Source: JBFWUM01 sp050247255 (GTDB taxonomy: Bacteria; Acidobacteriota; Vicinamibacteria; Vicinamibacterales; UBA2999). Taken from it: a DNA stretch of 30,645 bases. Every line of letters begins with the position of its first letter. Positions within the stretch are counted from its first letter, which is position 1. The DNA is taken from positions 1 through 30,645 of the forward strand of contig JBFWUM010000048.1 in NCBI GenBank assembly GCA_050247255.1, in the 5' to 3' direction. A program made the position numbers and the translations under genes. The notes beneath the pieces were generated by a model. That model did not search any database. It had not been told where the DNA came from and was given only the letters and a program-made list of their open reading frames with translations. Below, piece by piece: positions 23,636-30,645 of the stretch.

Positions 23636-24770
23636 CGTTGGCTGTCACGCGCAGCGCGGCGTATTGCGCCCGCGCGTGCGCGGCAATGCCGGTGTGGCGC
23701 AGGCGATCGGCGGCGTCGGCCAGGTAGCGCAACGCCGGAACGTGAATCGGCAGGCGCGTGGCGGCCTGCTGCAGCACGAGTTCCGCCGCATCCGCCTCGC
23801 CGGAGAGAAACAGCGCGCGCCCATACAGCGCGAGCGTCTCGCTCGAGGCGTCAGCCCGCGTCGCAGCCGGCTGCAGCGCTTCGAGCGCCTTGCCGAGCGC
23901 CGCCGGGTCGCCCCCCTGTTCGGCGGCATCGAGCCAGATGCGGCCCAGCGCGGTGTAGACGTCCGGGTTGCCGGGTGAGCGCTCGGCAGCCCGTCCGAGC
24001 GTCGTCACCGCCGCATCGCGCCGTCCCGCCTCGGCAAAGGCCAACCCCACGCTGACCAGCCGCTCCGTCCGCCCGGGTTCGAGGGCGGCGAGTGCTTCCA
24101 GTTGCTCGATGCTGTCGCGGGAACGTCCGATGTCCGCGAAGGCGGAGGCCAGCTCGCTGCGGGCCGCGGCGAAGGCCGGGTTGAGCGCGACCGCCCGCTC
24201 GAGCGAGCGGGACGCGTCGGCCGGCAGCCCGGACTCGCGCAGGCAGACGCCCAGCAGGTAGTGCGCTTCGGCCAGCCGCTCGTCGAGCGTGATGGCGCGG
24301 CGCAGCGGTTCGAGCGCCGCCGACAGCTGCCCGTCGCGATAGTAGGCGAGTCCCAGCTTGTAGAGCACGCGCGGGGCGCGCTCGTCGAGCTCGATGAACC
24401 GGCGATAGTGCTCGGCCGCGCGCTCGTGACGCCCCATCGCCATGTTGACGTCGCCGAGCAATTCGGCCGGCTGCGGCGCGGTCGGATCGAGTTCCGCCGC
24501 CTGCCGGACGTCCCGGAGCGCGGCCGCCAGCTCGCCCCGGCGGCGATAGCTGTCGCCGCGCTTGAGGTAGGCGACCATCGAGTCGTCCTTCAACGCCAGC
24601 GCGCCGCTGAAGGCCTCGACCGCGTCGAACGTCTGCCCGCGGGCCAGCGCTTCGTCGCCGGCGGCGACCAGCGCGCGGAACTCGCGCTGCACGCGGACCG
24701 CGTTCCAGGCGAACGCCGCTGCGGCGAGCAACACCGCCGCCCCGATGGCCAGAGCAACCCCTCGTTTCAT
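23613..24770 (-). CDS. Membrane-anchored TPR protein
   Basis: 385 aa from ATG 24770 (MKRGVALAIGAAVLLAAAAF); ATG 24782 would add four residues but lies in the TAGAAT box. One N-terminal membrane helix (4-23), then about nine tetratricopeptide repeats (typical steps: AVEAFSGALALKDDS, AALRDVRQAAELDPTAPQP, AAEHYRRFIELDERAPRVLYKLG, ALEPLRRAITLDERLAEAHYLLG, ASRSLERAVALNPAFAAARSELA). TPRs mediate protein assembly, so an envelope scaffold or assembly role is plausible. Partner unknown. It is divergent from the sigma factor and overlaps the permease tail by 23 bp. Confidence 0.85.
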   Translation of the reverse strand: MKRGVALAIGAAVLLAAAAFAWNAVRVQREFRALVAAGDEALARGQTFDAVEAFSGALALKDDSMVAYLKRGDSYRRRGELAAALRDVRQAAELDPTAPQPAELLGDVNMAMGRHERAAEHYRRFIELDERAPRVLYKLGLAYYRDGQLSAALEPLRRAITLDERLAEAHYLLGVCLRESGLPADASRSLERAVALNPAFAAARSELASAFADIGRSRDSIEQLEALAALEPGRTERLVSVGLAFAEAGRRDAAVTTLGRAAERSPGNPDVYTALGRIWLDAAEQGGDPAALGKALEALQPAATRADASSETLALYGRALFLSGEADAAELVLQQAATRLPIHVPALRYLADAADRLRHTGIAAHARAQYAALRVTANATTADAP

Positions 24771-24780
24771 GGGCTGGGCC

Positions 24781-24786
24781 ATTCTA
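24781..24786 (-). promoter_or_regulatory. -10-like box for the TPR gene
   Basis: On the minus strand TAGAAT ends 10 nt before ATG 24770. The last AT of the box, with the next G, also forms the alternative upstream ATG at 24782. A TTGACA (24823-24818, minus strand) exists upstream, but at 31 bp it is too far to be its -35. Confidence 0.35.
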
Positions 24787-24818
24787 TGGCCTCGCGGGAA
24801 CAAATCATCCCCAGGGGT

Positions 24819-24833
24819 GTCAAACCCTTTGAC
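24819..24833. promoter_or_regulatory. Inverted repeat between the TPR and sigma-factor genes
   Basis: GTCAAA (24819-24824), CCC, TTTGAC (24828-24833): a perfect 6-bp inverted repeat 13 bp before the sigma-factor ATG and 48 bp before the TPR ATG. Each arm carries a TTGAC-like -35 pointing outward. It may be an operator or a symmetric sigma-factor recognition site; a chance palindrome is also possible. Confidence 0.3.
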
Positions 24834-24846
24834 GGTGTAGACTTTC

Positions 24847-25491
24847 ATGAGACCACCCCTTGCGGATCAGGCTGTCTCGGGATCGATCGTGAAGAACGCC
24901 GGCGCCATCAGCTGGTCGGAAGTCGACAGCCGTGAAGCGGCGCTCATCGAGCGCTGCACCGCGGGCGATGATGCCGCGTGCGCGGAGCTGGTGGCGGCGC
25001 ACCAGCGGATGGTCTACGGCCTCGCGTTCCACCTGCTGGGCGACCGCGACGAGGCGCTCGACCTCTCCCAGGAAGTCTTCCTTCGCGTCTTCCGCACCCT
25101 CTCCTCGTTCCGCGGCCAGTCGGCCCTCCGCACCTGGATCTATCGCATCGTCATCAACCAGGCGCGCAACCGGCAGCGCTGGTGGCGGCGGCGCCATCGT
25201 AGCGAGCAGGTGTCGCTCGACGAACACCTGCAGCAGCACGGCGAGCTCGAGTCGGAAGGGGATGTGCTGCCGGATCGCCTGCTGGCCAGCAAGGAAACCG
25301 CTGCCTTTATCTGGCAGGCGCTCGATCGGCTGCCGTTCGATCAGCGGACCGCGTTGATCCTCAGGGAAATCGACGGGCTCCGCTACGAGGAGATCGCCTT
25401 TTCGCTCGGCGTCGCCATCGGGACCGTCAAGTCGCGCCTGACCCGCGCGCGGCAGGCGCTGCGCGCCGAGCTGCTGGGGCTGCACGCATGA
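24847..25491 (+). CDS. ECF-family RNA polymerase sigma factor
   Basis: 214 aa. Region 2 spans about 34-105 (CAELVAAHQRMVYGLAFHLL, then EALDLSQEVFLRVFRTLSSF, and the -10-reading TWIYRIVINQARNRQRWWRRRHR). Region 4 spans about 155-205 with the helix-turn-helix LPFDQRTALILREIDGLRYEEIA and GTVKSRLTRARQALR. No region 3, as expected for ECF sigmas. It is coupled by a 4-nt overlap to a zinc-finger anti-sigma, the usual arrangement. The first about 30 residues may be partly untranslated if a later GTG is used. Confidence 0.93.
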   Translation: MRPPLADQAVSGSIVKNAGAISWSEVDSREAALIERCTAGDDAACAELVAAHQRMVYGLAFHLLGDRDEALDLSQEVFLRVFRTLSSFRGQSALRTWIYRIVINQARNRQRWWRRRHRSEQVSLDEHLQQHGELESEGDVLPDRLLASKETAAFIWQALDRLPFDQRTALILREIDGLRYEEIAFSLGVAIGTVKSRLTRARQALRAELLGLHA

Positions 25492-26393
25492 CCCCCTACC
25501 TGACCTGCGAGGCGGCCATCGAGCGGCTCGACGCCTTTGTCGATGGCGAGCTGACGGTCGACGAGCAGGTGGCCGTGGAATCGCACCTGCGCTGGTGCCG
25601 CGTCTGCGAAGCGCGGGTGGCCGACATGCGCCTGATCGGCGGCTCGATGCGGCTGGTAGGGCAGGCGGCGGCGAGCAGCAGCGACCGGCGCGACCTGGCG
25701 GTCATCCAGTCCGACGTGCTGACGCGGCTGCGTGCCGAGCGCGACCAGTCGTGGGCAGCGCAGCTGAGCAACCTGTTCGTCGACATGCGCCTGCTGTGGC
25801 CGGCCCTCGGCGCCACGGCGGCGGTCATCACCTGTGTCTTCACCGCCGCCGGCGTGTTCGCGGCGGCGACGGCGGAGGAGAACTCGCGTTCGCTGGCGGC
25901 GATGATCGAGATGCTGGCGCACCCGGGCTCCGATCGGAATCCGCTCAGCCTCGATCTCCGGATCTCGGCGCCGCGGGCGCTCGACGCGTCGCTCGTGCTC
26001 GACTCGATCACCGAGGACGATGCGGTCTACGCGGTATCGGCGGTGGTGACGACCGACGGGCGGGTGTCGAACTACGAGCTGCTGATGTCGGAGCGCGACC
26101 GCGTGCGGCGGCATGGCGAGACGTCCGACGTGGAGACGGTGGCCTTCCTCGATGCCGTGAAGCGCTCGCGCTTCGAGCCGGCGCAGCTGCCGGCCGGCAG
26201 CCCGGTCGCCGTGAACGTGGTCTGGCTGGTGGAGCGGACGACGGTCAAGGGCACGCCGACCGCCCTGGTCATCCCGCAGCCGCGGCCGCTGGCGGCGCCG
26301 GCACCGGCGATCGCCGTCGAAGAGCCCGTCGAGATAGACGAGGCGCTGCCGCCGAGCCAGAGCGGCGCGCCCGACGCCTCACCGAGCGCCTGA
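25488..26393 (+). CDS. Zinc-finger (zf-HC2) anti-sigma factor with TonB-C-like periplasmic domain
   Basis: 301 aa. Cytoplasmic anti-sigma domain with Cys7 and the H-x3-C-x2-C motif H33-LRW-C37-RV-C40 holding Zn. One membrane helix follows (102-127, LLWPALGATAAVITCVFTAAGVF). The periplasmic part (about 150-255) ends in ETVAFLDAVKRSRFEPAQLP and GSPVAVNVVWLVERT, which resembles the C-terminal domain of TonB-type energy transducers. A Pro/Ala-rich tail closes the protein. It sequesters the upstream sigma factor until a signal arrives. The start overlaps the sigma gene by 4 nt; the end overlaps the convergent gene by 15 bp. Confidence 0.88.
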   Translation: MTPYLTCEAAIERLDAFVDGELTVDEQVAVESHLRWCRVCEARVADMRLIGGSMRLVGQAAASSSDRRDLAVIQSDVLTRLRAERDQSWAAQLSNLFVDMRLLWPALGATAAVITCVFTAAGVFAAATAEENSRSLAAMIEMLAHPGSDRNPLSLDLRISAPRALDASLVLDSITEDDAVYAVSAVVTTDGRVSNYELLMSERDRVRRHGETSDVETVAFLDAVKRSRFEPAQLPAGSPVAVNVVWLVERTTVKGTPTALVIPQPRPLAAPAPAIAVEEPVEIDEALPPSQSGAPDASPSA

Positions 26394-28637
26394 CGGCGGC
26401 GGGGCGTCGCCCCGTTCGCTGGCCACGTTGTTCAGCGCATCCGCGGCGCGGATGATCACCCCGCGCGTCGCCATTTCCCCTTCCAGCGTCAGCTCGAACT
26501 GCTCGACCCGCGAGTCGGCGATGCCGTCGCGCGGATAGACCGTCTGCCACTGGGTGCCGTCCAGCGAGTACTCCACCTTCTGCACCGAGGAATCCTCGTC
26601 GCGCACCGTGAAGGTCAGCACCGTGCGCGCGCCGTCCCGCCGCGAGTTCGAGACGACGATCGTCGGCGGCGTGTTGTCGATGTCGAAGGCGGTGGTCTCG
26701 CGCGTCCCGGTCAGCATGGTGTCGGGCGAGTTCGAGGGGGCATCGGAGGCGATGACGCGCAGCACGTAGCGGCCGTTGGGAACTGACGTGGTATCCCAGA
26801 CGAAGATTGGATCCGTCAGCCGATCGCGCAGCGGCTTCCACGCCGCATCGCCCTCGCGCCGGTACTGCACCTCGTAGAGGAGATCGTCGCGGTTGTCGTC
26901 CTCGGCGCGCCAGACGAACGTCAGCAGTCCGCGCTGGTAGTCGCGGCGGCCGAGCGTCGGCGTGCTGCCGGGGGCGACCGCGCCGGTCAGCTGGGCAAAG
27001 CGGCGGTCGGGCGTGTCGCCTTCGAACCCGGCAATGCCCGGGTCCCCGGTGGGAAAGGGGCGTTGAAACACGGTGCCGGGCGGGTTGATGGTGATCGAGG
27101 TGACCGACGGCCGCAGGTTGCGGGGCAGGTAGGCGGCGGTGACCGACGTCATGACGGGCGACTGGCCCGCGTTGCCGGTCAGCGCGGCGCGCCACTGCAG
27201 GTAGCGCGCCCGCGGGCTGGTGATGCCGCTGCCGGTGGCGTCGCGGTAGGTGTCGCTCCAGGCGCTCCACGTTTCGTCGGGCGTGCGCGTGTTGCCGGAC
27301 CGGGTCGAAATCTCCACGCGGGTCCCGGCCGGTGTCGCGGCGCTCCACGTGATGGTCCCCCAGGTCGCGACGGTCTGCGCGTCGCGCACCTCGGACGTGT
27401 AGGTGCCGCGCGACGCGCGTTCCGGCGACAACCGGATCACCCGCCCGGGATTCGAGGTGGCAAACAGCACCCGGCCGCCGCGGTCGCGGATCATCGTCGT
27501 GATCTGCCGCGCGTCGACGCGGGCGATGAGCGTCGGCTGCAGCGGGTCGCCGCTGAGGCGGTAGACCTTCCCCTCGTTGCCGGTGGCCAGCACCAGGCTG
27601 CCGTCGCTGTCGAAGGCGAGGTCGTAGGGGAGGTCGTCGGCAGACTCCCAGATCACGTCTGAGGCGCCGTCGGGAAAGATCCGGTAGACGCCGCCGACGT
27701 TCGGCCCCTGCGAGCGCGCCGATTGCTGGGGCTGCGGGCTGGCCGCCACCGTGACCGTTTCCGCAATCGCGAAGCCGACGACTTCGGTGGTGACCGTCGG
27801 CGTGCCGCCGGCCGGTGGCGTCGCCGGCGCCGGCGGCGGCGTGGCCTGCTGTGGCTGCGCAGCGCCGGGCCGTCCGTTCAGCGCGGCGGCGTACATGGTG
27901 CCGTCCGGGCCGAGACGGAGCGTGCGGATCTCGTTGTACGGGGAGTCGAGCAGGACGAACGGCCGTCCGGCGGCATCGAACTGGAAGACGCGGCCGGGAG
28001 ACTCCGTGCCCGCCAGCAGGCGGCCCTGCGCATCGAAGGCGAGCGTCATGGCGTGCGTCGCCTTCGTGTCGTAGAACACGGTGCCCGTGCCGTCAGGCGT
28101 GATGCGGTAGATGAGCCCCTTGTCACCGGTCGCGGCGAAGACGTTCCCGGCGCGGTCGACGGCGAGGCTCCAGATGTAACGGTCCGGCGGATCGAAGAGC
28201 GTCGTCGCCTGCCCGGTTGCGTCGATGCGATACACCTTGCCGTCGGGCGACGTTCCCGCGAACAGGCCGCCGCCGGGGGCCTGGGCGAGCGCGTGCACTT
28301 CGAGCTCCCCGGCGTCGAAGAAGACCGTACTGCGCCCCATGGCGTCGACGCGCAGTACCTGCCCCTCGTTGCCGGTGCCGATGAACACCGACCCGTCGGG
28401 GCCGTCGATCATCGACCAGAGGAACGGCGCGGTGGCGTCGAACAGCGGCGCCATCGTCGGCCCGAGCGTGAGCCGGCCGTAGGTGTCGATGGAGAGGTTC
28501 TCGACCTCGCCCTTCAGGAATTCGGCCTCGGTGGAGACCTGCCAGAAGGTCGGGAGCGCGGCGTGCAGCGCCGCGGTCAGGACCCCGACAACGCAGGCTG
28601 CGGCAGCTGCGCTGCGGCGCCAGGTGAGCTTGGTCAC
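26379..28637 (-). CDS. Secreted beta-propeller protein with Fn3-like C-terminal domains, unknown
   Basis: 752 aa from GTG 28637, one base after the upstream stop. A signal peptide comes first (1-28). Residues about 55-390 are repeated blades with 'D..G.v.agT...g.vyRid..G' pattern (DGPDGSVFIGTGNEGQVLRV, GGGLFAGTSPDGKVYRID, RAGNVFAATGDKGLIYRI), interrupted by a Pro/Ala-rich loop near 262-315. The C-terminal half has Ig/Fn3-like beta sandwiches (WSAWSDTYRDATGS, LLYEVQYRREGDAAW). A periplasmic or surface binding role is likely; ligand and function unknown. It is paired with the S55-like protease homologue upstream, suggesting one complex. Confidence 0.8.
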   Translation of the reverse strand: MTKLTWRRSAAAAACVVGVLTAALHAALPTFWQVSTEAEFLKGEVENLSIDTYGRLTLGPTMAPLFDATAPFLWSMIDGPDGSVFIGTGNEGQVLRVDAMGRSTVFFDAGELEVHALAQAPGGGLFAGTSPDGKVYRIDATGQATTLFDPPDRYIWSLAVDRAGNVFAATGDKGLIYRITPDGTGTVFYDTKATHAMTLAFDAQGRLLAGTESPGRVFQFDAAGRPFVLLDSPYNEIRTLRLGPDGTMYAAALNGRPGAAQPQQATPPPAPATPPAGGTPTVTTEVVGFAIAETVTVAASPQPQQSARSQGPNVGGVYRIFPDGASDVIWESADDLPYDLAFDSDGSLVLATGNEGKVYRLSGDPLQPTLIARVDARQITTMIRDRGGRVLFATSNPGRVIRLSPERASRGTYTSEVRDAQTVATWGTITWSAATPAGTRVEISTRSGNTRTPDETWSAWSDTYRDATGSGITSPRARYLQWRAALTGNAGQSPVMTSVTAAYLPRNLRPSVTSITINPPGTVFQRPFPTGDPGIAGFEGDTPDRRFAQLTGAVAPGSTPTLGRRDYQRGLLTFVWRAEDDNRDDLLYEVQYRREGDAAWKPLRDRLTDPIFVWDTTSVPNGRYVLRVIASDAPSNSPDTMLTGTRETTAFDIDNTPPTIVVSNSRRDGARTVLTFTVRDEDSSVQKVEYSLDGTQWQTVYPRDGIADSRVEQFELTLEGEMATRGVIIRAADALNNVASERGDAPPPSGAR

Positions 28638-28638
28638 G

Positions 28639-30474
28639 TTACGGTTCCAGAGGAAGCGCCAGGGTCCGGGCGCCGATGACGGCCAGCGGCGTCTGGATTT
28701 CCCACTCGCCGAGCAGCGCGCTGTCGAGTGGGCGGAAGCTGCCGCCGTTGCGGTCGGCTTCCATGACGGCCAGCACCGACGGCGGCAGGGCGGCCAGTGG
28801 CTCGCCTTCGACGACGGCGCCGCCGTCGCGGCCGAGGAGGCGGACGTAGAGGCGGTTGTTCTTGCGCGCGCTGTTGAGGACGCGCAGCATCTGCGGCAGA
28901 TCGCGGCTCTGCAGCGGCTGCAGCTGCAGCTCGCGCGCTTCCCATTGCGACAGCCGCTGCGCGTCGGCCACCATCACCTGCAGTGTGCCGCGGGCGTTCT
29001 CGGGAATCCGCACGGGCAGCGAGCGCGTGAAGGTGTCGCCGCGGTAGGTGCGCAGCAGCATCTTGACGTCGACCGTGTCGCCCGGGCGGGTGCGGACGCC
29101 GTCGATCCAGACGCGCTCGAGCGTGGCGCTGCGCGATTCCTCGCTCGCCTCGATGTCGAGCGTCAGCGACTCGATGTCGACATCCTCGAACGAGTTGCGC
29201 ATCAGGATGTTGATCGGGCCGACCACCGACGCGGCGGCGCCGACCGATGGCGAGTCGCCGGTGAAGAGGTCCTCGAAGTCGAGCGCGCCTCGCCCCTTGA
29301 TCATCGCGGCGCCCTTGACCGAGTAGCTCGCGGCGCCGTTCTGCCGCTCGTACGACCCGAGCGTGTTGAACACGGCCAGGTAGGCGAGGAGCGGCGTGAA
29401 CAGCTGGTCGTCGACCATCTGCATGGTGAAGGTCTTGCGGATGCCGCGCTCCGAGGTCAGCGACAGGTTGATCGGGATGAGCTGCGGTCCGGGGCCGAGC
29501 GTGCCGGCGATCGTCGTGGCCCGGTCCTGCTGAACGATGCCGATGACGTCGCCGGTGCTCGCGATCTTCAGCGAACTGGCCAGGCTCGGGAGCACGGCGT
29601 GAACATGCGCGCGCGTCATCGGGAACTGCGTCGGGCCGAGGCCGTAGAACGGGTGGCCGAACGCGTAGACGCGGTCGCCGTCCACTTCGGTGACCGTGCC
29701 GGTGGCGCCCAGTTCCATGTCGCCGCTCATCAGCGTGACGCCGACCGGATCGCCCGGACGCAGCGGCCGGTCCACCGCCGGCGCATCCTGCGCCTGAAGC
29801 GCGCCGGCCATCACCGGCACGAAGCCCTGGTCGCGGAAGACGCCGGCAATCGGGTCGATCACCGAGGCGTCGAAGCCGCCGAGCGTCAGCGGCGTGGCAA
29901 TCGGGCGCAGCATCATGCCGATGCCGGCGTTGATACCCGGATTGCCGAGCACCTGCACGTCGGCGGCGCTGGCGGCGAACGGTCGCGCCCAGGTGAATGC
30001 CTGGCGCAGCGAGGCCTGCAGTCCTGCCGGCGTGATCGGCAAGGGCAGATCGACCATCGCGGCCCGCGGCCGCGGCGCCGGCAGCGTCGCGTCGGCGATC
30101 ATCTCGTCAATCGGCGTGATGCCGGCGATCGGTTCCTTCGAGAACTGGCCGAGCGAGTAGGAGACCGCGCCGACGAGGCGGCCATCGATGTAGACCGGGC
30201 TGCCGCTCATCCCGGCGATGACGCCGGTGTCGGCAAGCGGTCCACCTTCGAGGCGCGCCAGGACCAGGTTGCGCCTGGTGCCGATGACGTTGCGCAGGAC
30301 GCCCAGGATGTGAACGCGGAATTCTTCGAGCTGGTCGCCCTGGAACACGGTGCGGCCGATGCCGACCATGCCGGCCCGGAGCTCATCGACCGGAAACACA
30401 GGTGTCGCGGCCGGGACGCGGGCCGAGACAAGCACGAGCAGCGCAAGCAGGACGGCAACGCCCCGGATTTTCAT
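28639..30474 (-). CDS. SpoIVB-like (peptidase family S55) exported protein
   Basis: 611 aa with a signal peptide (1-23) and a GAGGA Shine-Dalgarno. The first domain has the serine-protease-like GMSGSPVYIDGRLVGAV (88-104), with Ser90 as the expected nucleophile. A second block, DRVYAFGHPFYGLG (267-280) with His274, followed by GDVIGIVQQDRATTIAGTLG, resembles the GALGH...IG.I...GI.G.L part of SpoIVB, but here it comes after rather than before the Ser motif. The remaining C-terminal 280 residues are beta rich and unassigned. It probably acts in the periplasm. Whether it is an active protease is not shown. Confidence 0.82.
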   Translation of the reverse strand: MKIRGVAVLLALLVLVSARVPAATPVFPVDELRAGMVGIGRTVFQGDQLEEFRVHILGVLRNVIGTRRNLVLARLEGGPLADTGVIAGMSGSPVYIDGRLVGAVSYSLGQFSKEPIAGITPIDEMIADATLPAPRPRAAMVDLPLPITPAGLQASLRQAFTWARPFAASAADVQVLGNPGINAGIGMMLRPIATPLTLGGFDASVIDPIAGVFRDQGFVPVMAGALQAQDAPAVDRPLRPGDPVGVTLMSGDMELGATGTVTEVDGDRVYAFGHPFYGLGPTQFPMTRAHVHAVLPSLASSLKIASTGDVIGIVQQDRATTIAGTLGPGPQLIPINLSLTSERGIRKTFTMQMVDDQLFTPLLAYLAVFNTLGSYERQNGAASYSVKGAAMIKGRGALDFEDLFTGDSPSVGAAASVVGPINILMRNSFEDVDIESLTLDIEASEESRSATLERVWIDGVRTRPGDTVDVKMLLRTYRGDTFTRSLPVRIPENARGTLQVMVADAQRLSQWEARELQLQPLQSRDLPQMLRVLNSARKNNRLYVRLLGRDGGAVVEGEPLAALPPSVLAVMEADRNGGSFRPLDSALLGEWEIQTPLAVIGARTLALPLEP

Positions 30475-30521
30475 GAGTCCTCGATTTGAAGATACGGGTA
30501 ACGCGTTGAAACTGCAAGCGT

Positions 30522-30645
30522 CTAGCAGGCTGCTGAAAAAGTAAGTACCACGTGACGATCCGTTCGTACTACGATGCTCCCACTGATGAAGGGAGCCGCC
30601 TGATGCGTGGAGCCGACGAGCAGCCGGGATCGATGTTCAGTTACG
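30522..30645 (+). mobile_element. Left end of an IS5/IS1182-type insertion sequence (cut by window edge)
   Basis: CTAG (30522-30525) is followed by a terminal-repeat-like end, CAGGCTGCTGAAAAAGTAAG (from 30526), a form often seen at ends of DDE elements with DUF772-type transposases. CTAG would fit a 4-bp YTAR target duplication. The transposase begins 77 bp inside. The right end lies beyond the window, so the boundary and family rest on one end only. Confidence 0.7.
30603..30645 (+). CDS. Transposase, first 14 codons (cut by window edge)
   Basis: The ATG at 30603 follows a GGGAGCC region. Its translation MRGADEQPGSMFSY matches, from memory, the start of IS5/IS1182-type transposases (MRG.D.Q...MFSY). 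The catalytic domain lies outside the window, so integrity is unknown. Confidence 0.7.
   Translation, partial: MRGADEQPGSMFSY

Noticed and set aside
28483..30489. Plus-strand open frame of 668 codons opposite the S55-like gene
   Set aside because: Shadow of the real minus-strand gene: Arg/Ala/Asp/His-rich without motifs, membrane segments or plausible start context.

Overview
The window looks like chromosomal DNA from a GC-rich Gram-negative bacterium, most probably an Acidobacteriota member of the Vicinamibacteria type. This is inferred from the gene mix (BamD and outer-membrane-like proteins, exosortase/PEP-CTERM, S55-like protease, PASTA-only protein, small basic 'MSADMRK'-type protein), the very high GC at third codon positions and the tight ATGA/TGATG gene overlaps. 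No taxonomic marker such as rRNA is present. It is mostly core chromosome; the only mobile DNA seen is the left end of an insertion sequence at the right edge.

Layout. 1-3430: the start of hpt (minus strand), then a plus-strand rpiB-like/deoC pair whose N-terminal extensions recall microcompartment-associated sugar-phosphate enzymes, then small basic and exported proteins. 3437-6083: tRNA-Gly(CCC) and a minus-strand phosphomannomutase/nucleotidyltransferase pair making activated sugar. 6125-7927: pgsA and a secreted alpha/beta hydrolase. 8047-16381: a ten-gene minus-strand operon, aroC-def-fmt-rsmB-PASTA-rpe-thioesterase-epimerase-bamD-hypothetical, almost all genes touching or overlapping. 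16435-21820: a sigma-54 activator convergent with a three-gene exosortase cassette (PEP-CTERM substrate, exosortase, EpsI-like); a good -24/-12 promoter lies before the substrate gene. 21919-23635: two DppB/DppC-type permeases. 23613-26393: a TPR protein divergent from an ECF sigma/anti-sigma pair. 26379-30474: a secreted beta-propeller protein and an S55 (SpoIVB-like) protease homologue. 30522-30645: the IS end.

Four signals stand out. (1) The three tail-to-tail junctions that have a gap are filled by quasi-palindromes built from short tandem words, with a different word at each site, and the neighbouring minus-strand stop codon lies in or at the edge of each; the two tail-to-tail junctions without them overlap directly. 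(2) Several genes at divergent junctions have a -10-like hexamer 6-13 nt before the start codon and no Shine-Dalgarno, which suggests leaderless or nearly leaderless transcripts. (3) A sigma-54 promoter, a sigma-54 activator and a dedicated exosortase/substrate pair lie together. (4) The S55-like protein carries its Ser and His motifs in the opposite order to my recollection of SpoIVB.

All assignments come from reading translations and motifs by eye; no database search was run. Gene names are given only where the motifs are clear.
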